A stretch of DNA of 64,000 nt from Mixophyes australis. Its lineage: Eukaryota > Chordata > Amphibia > Anura > Limnodynastidae. The notes below the pieces were generated by a model, which did not search any database, was not told where the DNA came from, and saw only the letters and a list, made by a program, of their open reading frames with translations. The position numbers and the translations under genes are program-made. Within the stretch, counting starts at the first letter, position 1; each line of letters opens with the position of its first letter. This document shows, in pieces, positions 44,553 through 57,302 of this stretch. The stretch is from contig JAVHZZ010000011.1 of NCBI GenBank assembly GCA_036250195.1, positions 1,623,001 to 1,687,000 of the forward strand, in the 5' to 3' direction.

Positions 44553-45050
44553 CCTGGAATAAGCGCTTCCGCTCAATATTGCCATTTGCTGATGGCTCTT
44601 TTCACTCACAGTGACGTCCACTTGCTTGCATGTCCTAATGCCTATGTCACATTACCCACTTACCTTGCTCATCACAATGGTTGCTGACTCAGAGGCTGCT
44701 GGGTAAGTTCAGAGATGATCACACATACACACCTCTAGTTACGTCACTCTGCATGGAATCTCCTCTTAAGAAAAGTACAAGCTTGACATTACAATTTTTT
44801 AAACAATTCTCCTAGTCTTTATCGTGCAGAAGAATCTATGTTGTGTTATATTTTCATCTCTTGCTGCGAAGAACATCTTTACTGTGACCATCAAGATTGA
44901 ACATTCTAAACCAGTGATACAACTATTTGTTGCAAACTTTTATCTTTATACATCCACAAACCCAGTTGTACATTATATATTCACAAACATAAATATACAC
45001 GTTCACTGGTGTCTAAACAAAATAAAACATAGAAACCATTTGCCTTTACT
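44553..45050. other. no gene seen
   Basis: Nothing recognised between the CR1 end and the next minisatellite. Confidence 0.45.
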
Positions 45051-45512
45051 ATGCCCGCTATATATAACCAGCTGTACCAGCAGTGCCACCACCTCAGCTA
45101 TGCCCTCTATTAACAACTAGCTGTACCAGCAGTGCCACCACCTCAGCTATGCCCTCTATAAACAACCAGCTGTACCAGCAGTGCCACCACCTCAGCTATG
45201 CCCTCTATAAACAACCAGCTGTACCAGCAGTGCCACCACCTCAGCTATGCCCTCTATAAACAACCAGCTGTACCAGCAGTGCCACCACCTCAGCTATGCC
45301 CTCTATAAACAACTAGCTGTACCAGCTATGCCCTCTATAAACAACTAGCTGTACCAGCTATGCCCTCTATAAACAACCAGCTGTACCAGCTATGCCCTCT
45401 ATAAACAACCAGCTGTACCAGCTATGCCCTCTATAAACAACCAGCTGTACCAGCAGTGCCACCACCTCAGCTATGCCCTCTATAAACAACCAGCTGTACC
45501 AGCAGTGCCATT
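45051..45512. repeat. 49/32-bp minisatellite, 11 units
   Basis: Long unit: CAGCTGTACCAGCAGTGCCA, then CCACCTCAGCTATGCCCTCT, then ATAAACAAC (49 bp). The short unit lacks the 17 bases between the two AGC words. Unit starts at 45069, then every 49 bases to 45314, then every 32 to 45442, then 45491. The order is five long, four short, two long. Confidence 0.97.
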
Positions 45513-47279
45513 GCCTCTGATTCATTCTTTCATTCAACATTTCAGGGAATTTGGACGCAAGAAACTAAATTTTCACATTAAATGGGACATCAATTCCTTA
45601 CTAATATACACTCAAACGATATCTGTTACTACATAAGATCAATTCATTGCATTAGGCGGCTGCTGTTTCTTGTTGTTACCTGAGATAACACCTTTAGTTC
45701 ACAGAAATTGAAAGCTGCCTGAGGCAGAGAATAAGAATAGAATTAAAAGCAAATTAGATAATGTTGCCATTTGCTCCAGTAATTACAAGTCATTAAATTC
45801 GATTGTGCAGGTTAAAAAACCCTAATCGTCCTGCATCTCGCTCAAGCCATCTCCGTATTAAAAATCAGGCAGACCAGCTCCTGAAATCCTGAGTCTGGTC
45901 TAGGAATCCTGGACACTGGCGAGTGATGTGAAGCCAGATGGGGCAAGGATGGAGCTGCCAATATTATATGGCAAGGCTTGGCGAGATACCTTCGCGGAAG
46001 TTTTATACAGTATATGCACAGTTATGGTCACATGACTGCTAACTTTTTTATACTGAATAGGTCATCGGGTGCCAGCAGCACAGGTGGGTATAGACCAGTA
46101 GATGGAAAAGCAGAGTGGCCCCACCACTCAAACACCTGCGGAGCGGCACAGGCTCTCGAGCCCCTGCGGAGCGACAGAACCGTCTATTCAGAAGGGTTGT
46201 CTCCTTTGTGCTCCATGTGCAATCTGGGACAAGATTGGGGAATAAATAACAGCTCACAATATAAATACTAGAGACAGACAAACTGGAAGCCCAGCAATGC
46301 TGCAGGTCACGGTGTCGAACACAAACTATCGACCAGTGCCGGCACCCATGGGTGACCTGACCGCGCCAATCCTACACCGCATCCAGGACTCTCAGGTCCT
46401 AGCTCCAGCAGAGCAGTTTCATCTCACGGTTGTTCACCCCCCACCATACTGAATATTGTGGAGAAGAGCGTCACTAAACATTTCTTGGCCCCATAGATTT
46501 TTTTATATCAACCAAGGGAGAAAAACAAACACATGGGACTGTTATACAGGGGGTCCCCCCCGAGCACCCCAGAGTAGCTGCACCCCTACTACTATGGTCG
46601 GCCCACCTTTGGTTGTCCTGCACATAACTTCAGCTGCTTGGAGGGACTGCGGACTGTGATAGGCCAGACGTACAGATAGATGGTAATATGAGGGTTCAGG
46701 AGGAAGGGAAAACAATTGGATGAACAATTGAATGTAAAAAAAGATTGGAGACGGTTATGGGGGGAGGTTTTGTGAATGGGTGGGAGGGGGTAACAGGAGA
46801 TCTACGGTACACATCCGCAGATATACTTACATGGATACATTTAAATTAACGAAGGAGGGCGCAAAAATGATTGACACAGACTAATGATGTTATGTTTGAT
46901 TAAGTTTAACAGCAAATTCCCCTTGTCACAGTCTTCAGCTTGCTAAAAGGAGAGAGCTGGAGATTCAAAGGCGCCGAGTAGTTCAGTGAATGGTCCTTGT
47001 GTTCCCACTGAAAATGATAGTGCTGAGGGCTGAGGACTGCAGCAACGAGCAGAGCGATTCCTTGACAGCAGCATTTATGGGAGTCTTTGCCGTAATGCGC
47101 AATACTGATAATACGAGAGCTAAATGTGTTCGTGTGATCGGATGAAAATTGGGTTTGTAAGAAGCACTACATAAGAAACCGCTTTGTCTCAATGGAACCC
47201 TCCAGACAATGCTTTATTATATGCCAAGATTGTACTGAGGAGGTGAGTACTCGGGGTAATGACTCCATCTCAGCAGGAT
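45513..47279. other. no gene; possible conserved element
   Basis: 45740-45840 is AT-rich with repeated TAATT/ATTA words (GTAATTACAAGTCATTAAAT) and could be a regulatory element. The rest has short open frames only. Confidence 0.4.
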
Positions 47280-47714
47280 AGATGCGGCCCATCCTGGTCT
47301 ATCACCTTCATATAAACACCGGGACTCTGCCCATCCTGGTCTATCACCTTCATATAAACACCGGGACTCTGCCCATCCTGGTCTATCACCTTCATATAAA
47401 CACAAGGACTCGGCCTATCACTTTCATATAAACACCGGGACTCGGCCAATCACTTTCATATAAACACCGGGACTCGGCCTATCACTTTCATATAAATACA
47501 AGGACTCTGCCCATCCTGGTCTATCACCTTCATATAAACACCAGGACTCGGCTCATCCTGGTCTATCACCTTCATATGAACACCGGCACTCGGCCTATCA
47601 CTTTCATATAAACACCAGGACTCGGCTTATCTGGGTCTATCACCTTCATATAAACATGGGGACTCAGCCCATCCAATTCCGTCACCTTCATATAAACACA
47701 GGGACTCGGCCTGT
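47280..47714. repeat. 42/32-bp minisatellite, about 11 units
   Basis: Long unit CCATCCTGGTCTATCACCTT plus CATATAAACACCGGGACTCTG. Short units lack the CATCCTGGT word and read CTATCACTTTCATATAAACA. Units are more diverged toward the right end. Confidence 0.95.
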
Positions 47715-49989
47715 ATATGATGATCTAATAAAGGCTTCCAATACAAAAAGCAGAAAATAGCAGAATATTTCCGACTTCCAACCAACATCGTTATTACTGT
47801 GAAACATACAAAAGGATTATGCAGTATGAAAATAGCAGCGTGTGACTCGGCCCTAACATACGTGTCCGTGTTACCTGAAACTTTAGCTGCCAGTAAATGG
47901 GAGGATCAATAAAGAGCTTAAAATATAAAACCAGAAAATCTTACATGTGCCTAAACCAAACATAGGGAATCCTACACTGTCAATCATCCATCACTTCCAC
48001 ATTCACAGACTTAATGTAAAAATAAAACCCCAATAAGCCTGTGGGACACAGAGCCTAATGCAGAGTTGTAGGGAAAAATAATGTGCACGCAAAACTAGCG
48101 TACGTCATCCCTTATGAGACGGACGCACGCTACATCCAGGTCGTAAGCGCAATACAACTTTGTAATCATTTGTTTCCATAGGGAAAACACATTTACTATT
48201 AGGCTTTATATAACAGCAGATAAAAACTTCCTTCTCGTGTACGCACCAAAGTAACAACATTTTTTTTTAAATACACACACAAAATCCTAAAATATATGTG
48301 CGATCCATGGAGAAAGGAGCTCCAGAGGTGAAAGCGCAATCAGCCAGTCAGAGGCGACATAGCTGGAGCTGACAATCATCATCAGTGTCCTAGGCGGTAG
48401 ATAATATGGGTATCTGCATCTGGTCACACACCCTCACTGTACTTGTCCCATCACAACTCTTCAGACGCAGGTGTGGATGCATGCAACGCTGCACTGGTGC
48501 AGGGAGCAGCTGACACTTGGCACCATTATAACCATGACAGATACCCAGGAGCTCAGATATCTCCAGGGCATCACTTTCATGGAAGGACAACTTTATGGTG
48601 AACCAATACACTAGTACACAATGTGCTTCTCAGCATTCATGTTATATCATCCATGAGCAATATTTGGCGGCAGCGGGTACGCCAGCGGCAAGTTCCATGA
48701 GCCTGGGGAAGCCTTAACAAGCATTTATACCACCATTACCAGTTCTGTTACCCACCTCTCAGGTTGGAGATCACAGAACAAAAGCATGAAAACAACTCTG
48801 TGTTCTCAGAAAATAAATCAGCAAAGCACAAATAATATAAAGGCATTGGAGAAAAACACAGAATGACCTAGAAAGAAGGAGGAAATCACTGTTACACAAC
48901 GGATTGTATTAATATAAAGCAATTTCCTACAGCAGAACAATCACTCGAAAGACAATATTGTAACAACGGATCCCATCGCCACTTCCAGCTTGTAATATAG
49001 AGGTCTTACGACGGCGGCAGTAGATGCGCTCATTAGACGTTCAGTCCATGGCCTCCTCCTCGCTCAATGTCACAGCTCAGAGCACAAAGATTGGAGGCGA
49101 CAGTCACTGCCCCAGGAGATGTTATTAGGAGAGGAGAGCTGGGTACATGATCCTGCGCTCTCTCCCTGCAGATAAGGATGGCACTAGTAATATACAATAA
49201 TTTGCTCAGATAAAGGAACGATCATTCTATCCTGCGACCGGTGACAGCAGATTCTTCACACAACAAGCAGATGACCGTTAGTATCTCGTTGCTCCACAAT
49301 TACTTCCTGATTACACATGTGTGACTCAAAGCATCGCTCTGGTCAGTGCGGCGTTTCCGGGTATCCCTGTTAGAGCACAGTTGGGATAATTGGCGAGTTA
49401 ACGGTCAGTTAAAATATAAAAGGTGTTTAATATACAATAGTTCCCCACAACAAATTTAATAAAATAGATGGGATAAAGAACGCCCACACATTTCCATTTA
49501 TTAAGATGACTGGCGGTTGTTATGCTGCTCCGACCCACAGCTAAATATCTGCCAGAGACTGAATAATGATCCAAGAAATTGTATAAGTGACGTAAGATAC
49601 TGGACCTGTAAACACACTGATAATGTCACACCGCCTCCAGCATTCACAGTTACTCCCCATACAATGTGGGTCTAGGCTAGTACATTACACTATACATAAG
49701 CTCATAGAGGATCATTAATAAGTATCATCCGTCACCGTAACGATAAAAGATGACTGTTCAGGACAACTTACAAAAGAAGTCCTGTTGGGGCAGCACATAT
49801 GATAGGACTCTGTGCCGATGATGAATTTTTATAAGGAAGACTCCAGGTTCTGACCCAGTCTTTAGTGCGCATGAGCGACCTGGGGTTGTGGTAAAACAGC
49901 CTAGGGGAGAATATCAACACTGCTGGAGAGGGAGTCAAAAATCCCTCTCCCCATAGGATTGATGGACTAATGTCATCGAGGTCAAGTTC
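47715..49989. other. no gene seen
   Basis: About 2.3 kb with short open frames only and no repeat that I recognise. Confidence 0.45.
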
Positions 49990-50169
49990 CAAAAAGTTAA
50001 ACTGCCCAGACTGCAGTCCCCATTAAGTATTATGGGGACTGCGGTTTAACGCGGTACTTTACTAATGCAGGAGATATCTCCTATATTAGGCTCTTATTAA
50101 ATTAACATGTTAGGTAAAAATGCCTAAACCATGCGAAAAAGAAGTTTCCACGTGGTTTAAATACGCCCC
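49990..50169. mobile_element. right part of a palindromic MITE-like repeat
   Basis: A strong hairpin ACTGCAGTCCCCA / TGGGGACTGCGGT (50010-50045) is followed by AGGAGATATCTCCT and the end GGTTTAAATACGCCCC then TTA. The end resembles G-rich TIRs with TTA flanks elsewhere in the window. No left end was found, so this is a fragment at best. Confidence 0.4.
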
Positions 50170-50785
50170 TTATGCATGTTAATAAATGAAGGATAAAGAA
50201 TTTGTCTATGCTTAGAACCATTGTTTTTACACACCTATAGGAGCACTTATGATTTTTATAGAATATGATCTAGTTGTTGCCTTTGGATTCTACACAGATT
50301 TGCTCCACAGAGAGTTTGTATCCAGTGTACAGATCAGAGTTACACTGCGCGGTATCCAAAGGAAAAACAGAACAAACAATTTGCCAGGATAAATTTATAT
50401 ACTGCAATATATACGGAACAAATAGGGACAAATCAGGAATGTCGCACGCAGACGGATAGGTTGTGACATTACCGCGCTAGCGATGTTATTAAACACATTA
50501 CATTATAAAGTATTAAATAAATCTCCGGATCTACCAGCAAAAAGCTATTTTATTTAAGGATGAGCAGTGCGGATCCGACGGAATCCGAGCACTGTTCGGG
50601 AACTTCCGGGCGCCAAACGGAGCCAAACCGAGGCTATGACATCCAAATCTCGCGTCGGATCTCGCGAGACTCGGATGTCATAAATACTCACCTTGCGGGT
50701 CGCCATCTTCATTCTGGCTGTGATCACTCGTGAGGGAGGTTGTAGTTAGGGAGCTCCTGATCAGTTTAGTGGTTCTTTGTACTTT

Positions 50786-51115
50786 TGTCCTGTGCTCTGT
50801 CCTGCTGAATCCAGTGGTGCTGTGTCCTGTGCTCTGTCCTGCTGAGTCCAGTGGTGCTGCCTGTGTCCTGTGCTCTGTTCTGCTGAGTCCAGTGGTGCTG
50901 TGTCCTGTGCTCTGTCCTGCTGAATCCAGTGGTGCTGTGTCCTGTGCTCTGTCCTGCTGAGTCCAGTGGTGCTGCCTGTGTCCTGTGCTCTGTTCTGCTG
51001 AGTCCAGTGGTGCTGTGTCCTGTGCTCTGTCCTGCTGAATCCAGTGGTGCTGTGTCCTGTGCTCTGTCCTGCTGAGTCCAGTGGTGCTGCCTGTGTCCTG
51101 TGCTATGTTCTGCTA
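50786..51115. repeat. 115-bp higher-order repeat of 37-39-bp units
   Basis: Subunits of the type CCTGTGCTCTGTCCTGCTGA followed by ATCCAGTGGTGCTG form triplets. The diagnostic GAATCC variant recurs at 50807, 50922 and 51037, exactly 115 bases apart. Open frames on both strands are by-products. Confidence 0.95.
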
Positions 51116-51446
51116 AGGGCATTGTTATTTCAAAATTATTCAAAAGTTATAAAAAATGTAAAAAAAAATTATAAAAAAATTATACAAAAAAATTAGTTAA
51201 AAAAAATAGGTACTGCTATTTAAAAGTCAAACTACGTTCACTGTTGCTACTACGCAGTCCAGATAGATGCGTATCAGATATTAAAATATGTTGATTGTTG
51301 CTGCCAAATCAAAAATTTATGAAAATGACCCGTCATCGTCCAAAACAAGAGGTATTGACGCGCTCAAACTACACCCTGTATATGCTGCAGAGGATGTAGG
51401 AGCAGCCACCTGTGCAGTGGATTTCAGACCAGTTGGAGGAGGTATT

Positions 51447-51480
51447 GTGGCCCCGGTACCAAATTGGGTACCGGGGCCAC
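51447..51480. other. perfect 14-bp hairpin
   Basis: GTGGCCCCGGTACC and GGTACCGGGGCCAC separated by AAATTG, inside the hAT-type element. It is not followed by a T run, and transcription through it is unknown. Confidence 0.9.
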
Positions 51481-51704
51481 TCCACTACGCAGTCCAGATA
51501 GCTGTGAGGTGTTCAGAATAGACTGGAAATTAGTGGAAATGATTCCTATTGAATGTTATTGAGGTTAATAATAGCGTAGGAGCGGAAAAAAAACGGGATT
51601 TTAGCACTTTTTATGCTTTTTTACAAATAAATCAGAACCCAAAACCTCAAGCTAAACAAAACACAAAACACTAAAAGTGGCCGGTGCACACCCCTAATTT
51701 TATT

Positions 51705-51842
51705 ACTCAACTTTTTATAGTGCCAGCATAGATTGGAGCGCTGTACAAAGGAGGAGGCAAAAACATAACATGGAGTAACACAGTAATACACAATGAAACA
51801 GGGAAGTGATCCTGTCCACTAGAGCTTACAATCTAAAGAGAT
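51705..51842 (-). mobile_element. LINE/SINE 3' tail, minus strand, split by the hAT insertion
   Basis: On the minus strand: TTAGATTGTAAGCTCTAGTG, then GACAGGATCACTTCCCTG, then GTACAGCGCTCCAATCTATG, ending CACTATAAAAAGTTGAGTAA. This has the layout of the L2/SINE tails elsewhere. The hAT-type element is inserted immediately beyond its end. Confidence 0.6.
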
Positions 51843-53263
51843 GGTCCTTAAACAACGCAGACACGTCACCAGTTGTTTCTGCTCTCAGCAAGGTAAGAAA
51901 CCACTTTCAATAGAAGTGTTATTAAACGTACATTGGTCTCCAATAAGAATCATTTCTCAGGAGTTGGGGAGATTTCCTCAGACACAGCTTAGATGTCACA
52001 GACTCAGGAAATATATTGACCCCATGCTGGAGAGAAATCTAAATTCATGAGATTTCCAACTTCCATATTCCACGGTAAAGAAACATTTCTGTGTGGAACG
52101 TTTGTTTCAGGAAAGCCCAGCCGGTGTGTAGTCTATACATAGACTGGGGCTCTAACGGTACAATATCCACCCGATCTCCTGTTCAACAGCCAGGGAACAA
52201 GAGCTTACACTTCACAGTGTATCTGATGGTCCGGTAATGTGCAGCAAAGCAGTAATACTGTAATATAGGAATGGACAATGCATCAGAATGTGATAGGAGA
52301 GTAAAACAATATTCATCCCCCCCCCTGCACAGGAAACTGCAGCTTTGGGGGATTAGCTGACCAAGACCCTCATTTTGTTTTGTACAATAAAAGCCCCCTT
52401 AAAAAAGGCGTTTTTATTCCTGCTCATCGCAGTGATAAATATCATATCACCGCAATTTAACAAAAATATATTGTACGCGCATTTGGCGAAGTGAAAAAAA
52501 ATCCATAACATGTTTTTATCAAAACAAAAAAAACAAAAACACAAATGAAGCATTTTAAAATCTTTTTTTCTTTAATCAAAGAATGAATAATTATTTCAAT
52601 AATGTCCGTTATCGCCATCCTGCGACAAGGACCAGCGCATTACTTGTTAAAATCGGCCTCCATGCAAAATCCCAACAAGGTGGCAAAACTTTCACTCCAG
52701 GATCCCAATCCACAGCCCAGGGGCAGGAAGGGCCCCGGGGCCCTCTGGGAGGGGCTAGTGGACTAGGCTGAGGCTGGTTGTCCCCACCACACAGATTCAG
52801 CTGATAATTACCCTCAAGTAAAAACATTGAAACCTTGTACAAATAGAACAAATAGAAGAATTGTACAGAACGTTCCTGTGTGTTCTGTGCCTACTATACA
52901 GATACTTCTATCACCACAAAGAGCGCAGCTTCCTCTCTGACCATTATATTTATTACAACTCGGGTTATGATCACATCGCAGACATGTTATTGTAGGAATA
53001 TGTATATCTTATACTTTGTTTTAATTAGTGTTATTATTACTTATCAAAATAGTTAATGTGAGATGAGTCCATAGTGATTTTATTATATGTTGTAATATGC
53101 ATCAATTATATAGATTTAATCACTTTGGAATAAATGGGATAATTAACCAGCAGTTTGTACAGGATCTGAGGCATCTTATCTGCAATGTGTGTGGATCATT
53201 CAGACAATATTGGCTTTATTTAGTGTAGTTGTTAACGGTCGTGTAACACTATAGAGCACAATT
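51843..53263. other. no gene seen
   Basis: Mostly AT-rich sequence with short open frames only. No repeat family is recognised. Confidence 0.45.
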
Positions 53264-53660
53264 CATTGCTGAAGCTGGTGTACATTATCATTTTTGAAAG
53301 ATTTCAGTGCTGTCAGCTCTGCTCCGAAGAGCATCTGTGGAGGGATCACATGACCCCTCCCTGTCACTCACCGCTCGCTCTCTGCAACCATAGTTGCACA
53401 GACAGAGTGGAGATGTCTGCGCGCAATTCCAGTGTGAAGAAAAATGAAGAGGACCAAGAGGAGATCTGTGGACATCGCGTTCCGAAGAGGAAGGGGGGGG
53501 GGTAAGTGTGATTTTTTTTTATCACAGAAACAGCAGTTTATCGGAACTGCTGTTTCTGTGATGCGTTTTTCATAAATGTGAGAAATAGTTAAATCCTTAT
53601 CATTGCGATAACGATTGAAATCTATTTTTCACTTTATGATAAGATTGATAAATGTGCCCC
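53264..53660 (+). mobile_element. family A MITE, copy A6, 5'-truncated
   Basis: Begins within the third hairpin (TGAAGCTGGTGTACATTATC) and ends AGATTGATAAATGTGCCCC. Retains the GGAGGGATC, CTCTCTGCA, ACAGAAACAGCAG and AAATCCTTATC hairpins. The left TIR and the first two hairpins are missing. Confidence 0.85.
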
Positions 53661-55015
53661 ATTATATGCTAGAGCTTCCCTATAATCGCATCATACAAAC
53701 GGGTCTATATAACACTGGTGCTTAGTGGGCGGCAGTAAGAGTCACTTTGTATCGCTGCCACTTGAATGTATTTAGCTAGAGATCATTGGCGAGCCTGGCG
53801 AATCACCCCCTCTTCCCAAACTAACTAAAACCTCCTTCACAAGCAGCATAACGGTGATCTGACCCCAGTGTGGCTAATATCACACGTGCACATAGCGTCG
53901 GGACCTGGCGATGGACAAGGAGCGTTTTCTTCGGTGTCGATGAAATCCTATGGACTCCAATATAGAGGTAATCTAACTCTATCTAGTTAGTATTTCAAGG
54001 CTGGTGGGTAAAACCTACGCTTTCACCATTTGTTAAATTGCTTCACATAACAGTACCAACAGAAGTCTACGGGGACTGCAGTGACCAGCGTTAGACAGGA
54101 TAAGTCTCCAGCTTTAACCCCCTTAATAACCGAAAGGAAGGGCTGCGATGACGATTATCACACAGATACCAGAGACTCTTTCCAGCACTTATTACTCACT
54201 ATGATGATTGTCAGGGGAGGGGGGGAGCGAGACTCGGCTCGGCAGCCTATTAGGAATATTTTAAAGTAAAATAAATGTCTGTAGCCCAGTGACCCGGCCC
54301 ATGGTAGCCACTATGGAACCCCAGCCAGCCAGCCCATGACTATTGTTGCTCTGAAATCCTATAGTCTCTTCAGGAACGAGAGCAGCCTTGGATGCAGGTA
54401 TGAGAGAATATTGCTAGGACAGAGTACAGGAGAACAAGGGTCTGAGGATCCGCACAACACTCCCTCCCTCCTGAGCGGTGTGATATAATCTATAGCTGTG
54501 TGTAGGAGAAATGAGGAGCAGACATGACCATTTATTTTATCTGGGTATTAGAGGCTGGAGAGTCAGAGGGTCTCATTATGCTCCTTCCCACACGAAGGAG
54601 AGTGCCCCAAGATCGGCTCAGGGGTGCTGTACTTTACAGAGAGGTATCAATCACCTGAGTAGTGGGCACACAATTCTATCACAATGCATAAATCTACCAG
54701 AGCGCTGACCCCCTACCAAATCTGAATCACCCGTGGGAGTCAGCCTTCACTAGAAGGAAGAGATAACCATCAATATTTATGTGTAATGCATCATTTAGAG
54801 GGTTTCTGTCTCCATACAGCCCATTCTGAGAAGCCGGACATCATATATGTAACGGAGAAAACTGGTAAATTATATAGCAACGTTTTCAATTGGTGCAAAA
54901 CTCAATTATAGAATTGAAACGTAGTTTAAGAGGAATTTATTCAGACATGTGAAAGCTATGGGCATTTAATACTGACATCAGCCTCTGCATACAGGGAGTG
55001 GTTATTTTGCTTGGG
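53661..55015. other. no gene seen
   Basis: No recognised repeat or gene. Confidence 0.45.
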
Positions 55016-55680
55016 ACCTGTGGTGTACTCAGGGAGAGCATGCACAAAGTGGGCGGTCCTGTGGTGTACGCAGGGAGAGCATGCACAAAGTGGGCGGTCC
55101 TGTGGTGTACGCAGGGAGAGCATGCGCAAAGTGGGCGGTCCTGTGGTGTACGCAGGGAGAGCATGCGCAAAGTGGGCGGTCCTGTGGTGTACGCAGGGAG
55201 AGCATGCGCAAAGTGGGCGGTCCTGTGGTGTACGCAGGGAGAGCATGCGCAAAGTGGGCGGTCCTGTGGTGTACGCAGGGAGAGCATGCACAAAGTGGGC
55301 GGTCCTGTGGTGTACGCAGGGAGAGCATGCACAAAGTGGGCGGTCCTGTGGTGTACGCAGGGAGAGCATGCACAAAGTGGGCGGTCCTGTGGTGTACGCA
55401 GGGAGAGCATGCACAAAGTGGGCGGTCCTGTGGTGTACTCAGGGAGAGCATGCACAAAGTGGGCGGTCCTGTGGTGTACGCAGGGAGAGCATGCACAAAG
55501 TGGGCGGTCCTGTGGTGTACGCAGGGAGAGCATGCACATAGTGGGCGGTCCTGTGGTGTACGCAGGGAGAGCATGCACATAGTGGGCGGTCCTGTGGTGT
55601 ACGCAGGGAGAGCATGCACATAGTGGGCGGTCCTGTGGTGTACGCAGGGAGAGCATGCACATAGTGGGCGGTCCTGTGGT
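55016..55680. repeat. 41-bp minisatellite, about 16 units
   Basis: Unit GGGCGGTCCTGTGGTGTACG plus CAGGGAGAGCATGCACAAAGT (41 bp). Variants sit in blocks: GCACAAAG, then four GCGCAAAG, then GCACAAAG, then GCACATAG at the right end, with TACTC for TACGC in two units. Frames on both strands stay open through the array; these are not genes. Confidence 0.97.
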
Positions 55681-56571
55681 ACAGATACAGAGTTAAAGTT
55701 ACTATAGCTATGAACAAGTCAGTTCATGGAGCTCCAGTCAGTTGAGTTATTAGATACGAGACACCATCATAAAATAAGTGGAAAATAAATGAAATGGTTT
55801 CCAGCGTGAAGAGATAACTGCTCACAAAAAATATACCGTTTCCCATTCAGCTTTACTAGAATTCTGTGAGTGGAAGAAAACTCATCACCTACTCACACTG
55901 CAGACAGCCATATTGTGGGATGAACCGATAACCATCACTGATCAGATAAACTGGGAACTAGTGACATCACCGAGGCATGTGACTGCCCACATCTTGGCAT
56001 GGACATGAGATAGGACTCTTAGAGGTTACCCTGACCCTAGGCAGCATCTCTCTTGGGATGGGCACTGCCAGTGCCAATTAATGTTGGCCATAAATTTGCA
56101 AATGCTAAAACATTATATAACCAAAAAGACAAATGGCTTCTGTCCAATAGTAATAACCGTGCCATGGTGGTGTGTACTGCAGAACTGACTCCCAGCGCAC
56201 GTCTCACCTGACACGGGCAGCGATGATGAGATGCAGCGAGACACTCGCATTCAGCGGATGTGTGGGTCAGTTATAGGATGCCATTAGCAGGAGCACTGAG
56301 CCATCACTTATTAATTAGAAACACTCCCCTTTATGCCTAATGAACGCGGTAACTGTTGCATAATTCAATATAGGGCGGGCAGTGCCCCCCTCGCTCCTGT
56401 CTATAAGTGTAGGAATCTTCAGCATGATCTATGAAATTCATTTTACATGCTGACAATTTAGCACGCCTCTGCCCAGATAAGCACAATTCATTAAATGTCT
56501 TCCCAAGTGTTATTATCAGCGTCTCATGTTCCCGTGTACACTGCAGTCTGCAGCATGAAATCAAATGGATC
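55681..56571. other. no gene; possible regulatory patch
   Basis: 56425-56530 combines AATTCATTTTACATG, a GATA-like CAGATAAGC and CATTAAATG. It could be a conserved non-coding element. No coding region. Confidence 0.35.
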
Positions 56572-57302
56572 TAACACACACACACACACACATTTATACA
56601 CACACACACATACACATTTATACACACACATACACATTTATATACGCACACATTTATACACACACATACACATTTATACACACACACACACACTTATATA
56701 CGCACACATTTATACACACACACACACACACATTTATATACACACACATACACATTTATATACGCACACATTTATACACACACACACATACACATTTATA
56801 CACACACACACACATTTATATACACAGACATACACATTTATACACGCACACATTTATACACACACACATTTATACACACACATATTTATATACGCACACA
56901 CACACATTTATACACACACACATTTATACACACACACACATTTATACACACACACACACACACACACACATTTACACACACACATTTATACACACACACA
57001 CACATTTATACACACACACACATTTATATACACACACACACACACACACATTTATACACACACACATTTATACACACACACATTTATACACACACACATT
57101 TATATACGCACACATTTATATACACATATACACACACATTTATATACGCACACACACATTTATATACACAAACACACACATACACACACACATTTATATA
57201 CACAAACACACACATACACACATTTATATACACACACATTTATACACACACATTTATACACACACATTTATACACACACACACACATTTATACACACACA
57301 TA
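56572..57302. repeat. CA-rich minisatellite with TTTATA spacers
   Basis: Variable runs of CA separated by TTTATA, for example ACACACATTTATACACACAC, with TTTATATACGCACA variants. Spacing is irregular. Both forward frames without stops (about 270 residues of His/Thr/Tyr/Ile) are artefacts. Confidence 0.97.

Larger units (their letters stand above)
50555..51696. mobile_element. non-autonomous hAT-type element with 8-bp target duplication
   Basis: The element is bounded by ATTTTATT on both sides (50547-50554 and 51697-51704). Ends TAAGGATGAGCAGTGCGG and, read inward, TAGGGGTGTGCACCGGCC are an imperfect TIR. The element is 1,142 bp without a transposase frame. It contains a 115-bp higher-order tandem repeat (50786-51115), an AT-rich stretch near 51150-51210, a perfect hairpin at 51447-51480, and the word ACTACGCAGTCCAGATAG twice (about 51249 and 51484). 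The 8-bp duplication supports the hAT superfamily. Confidence 0.85.

Noticed and set aside
54937..55662. 241-residue frame on the minus strand and frames of 176-194 residues on the plus strand
   Set aside because: They lie in the 41-bp array; all frames are open on both strands, which no real gene needs.
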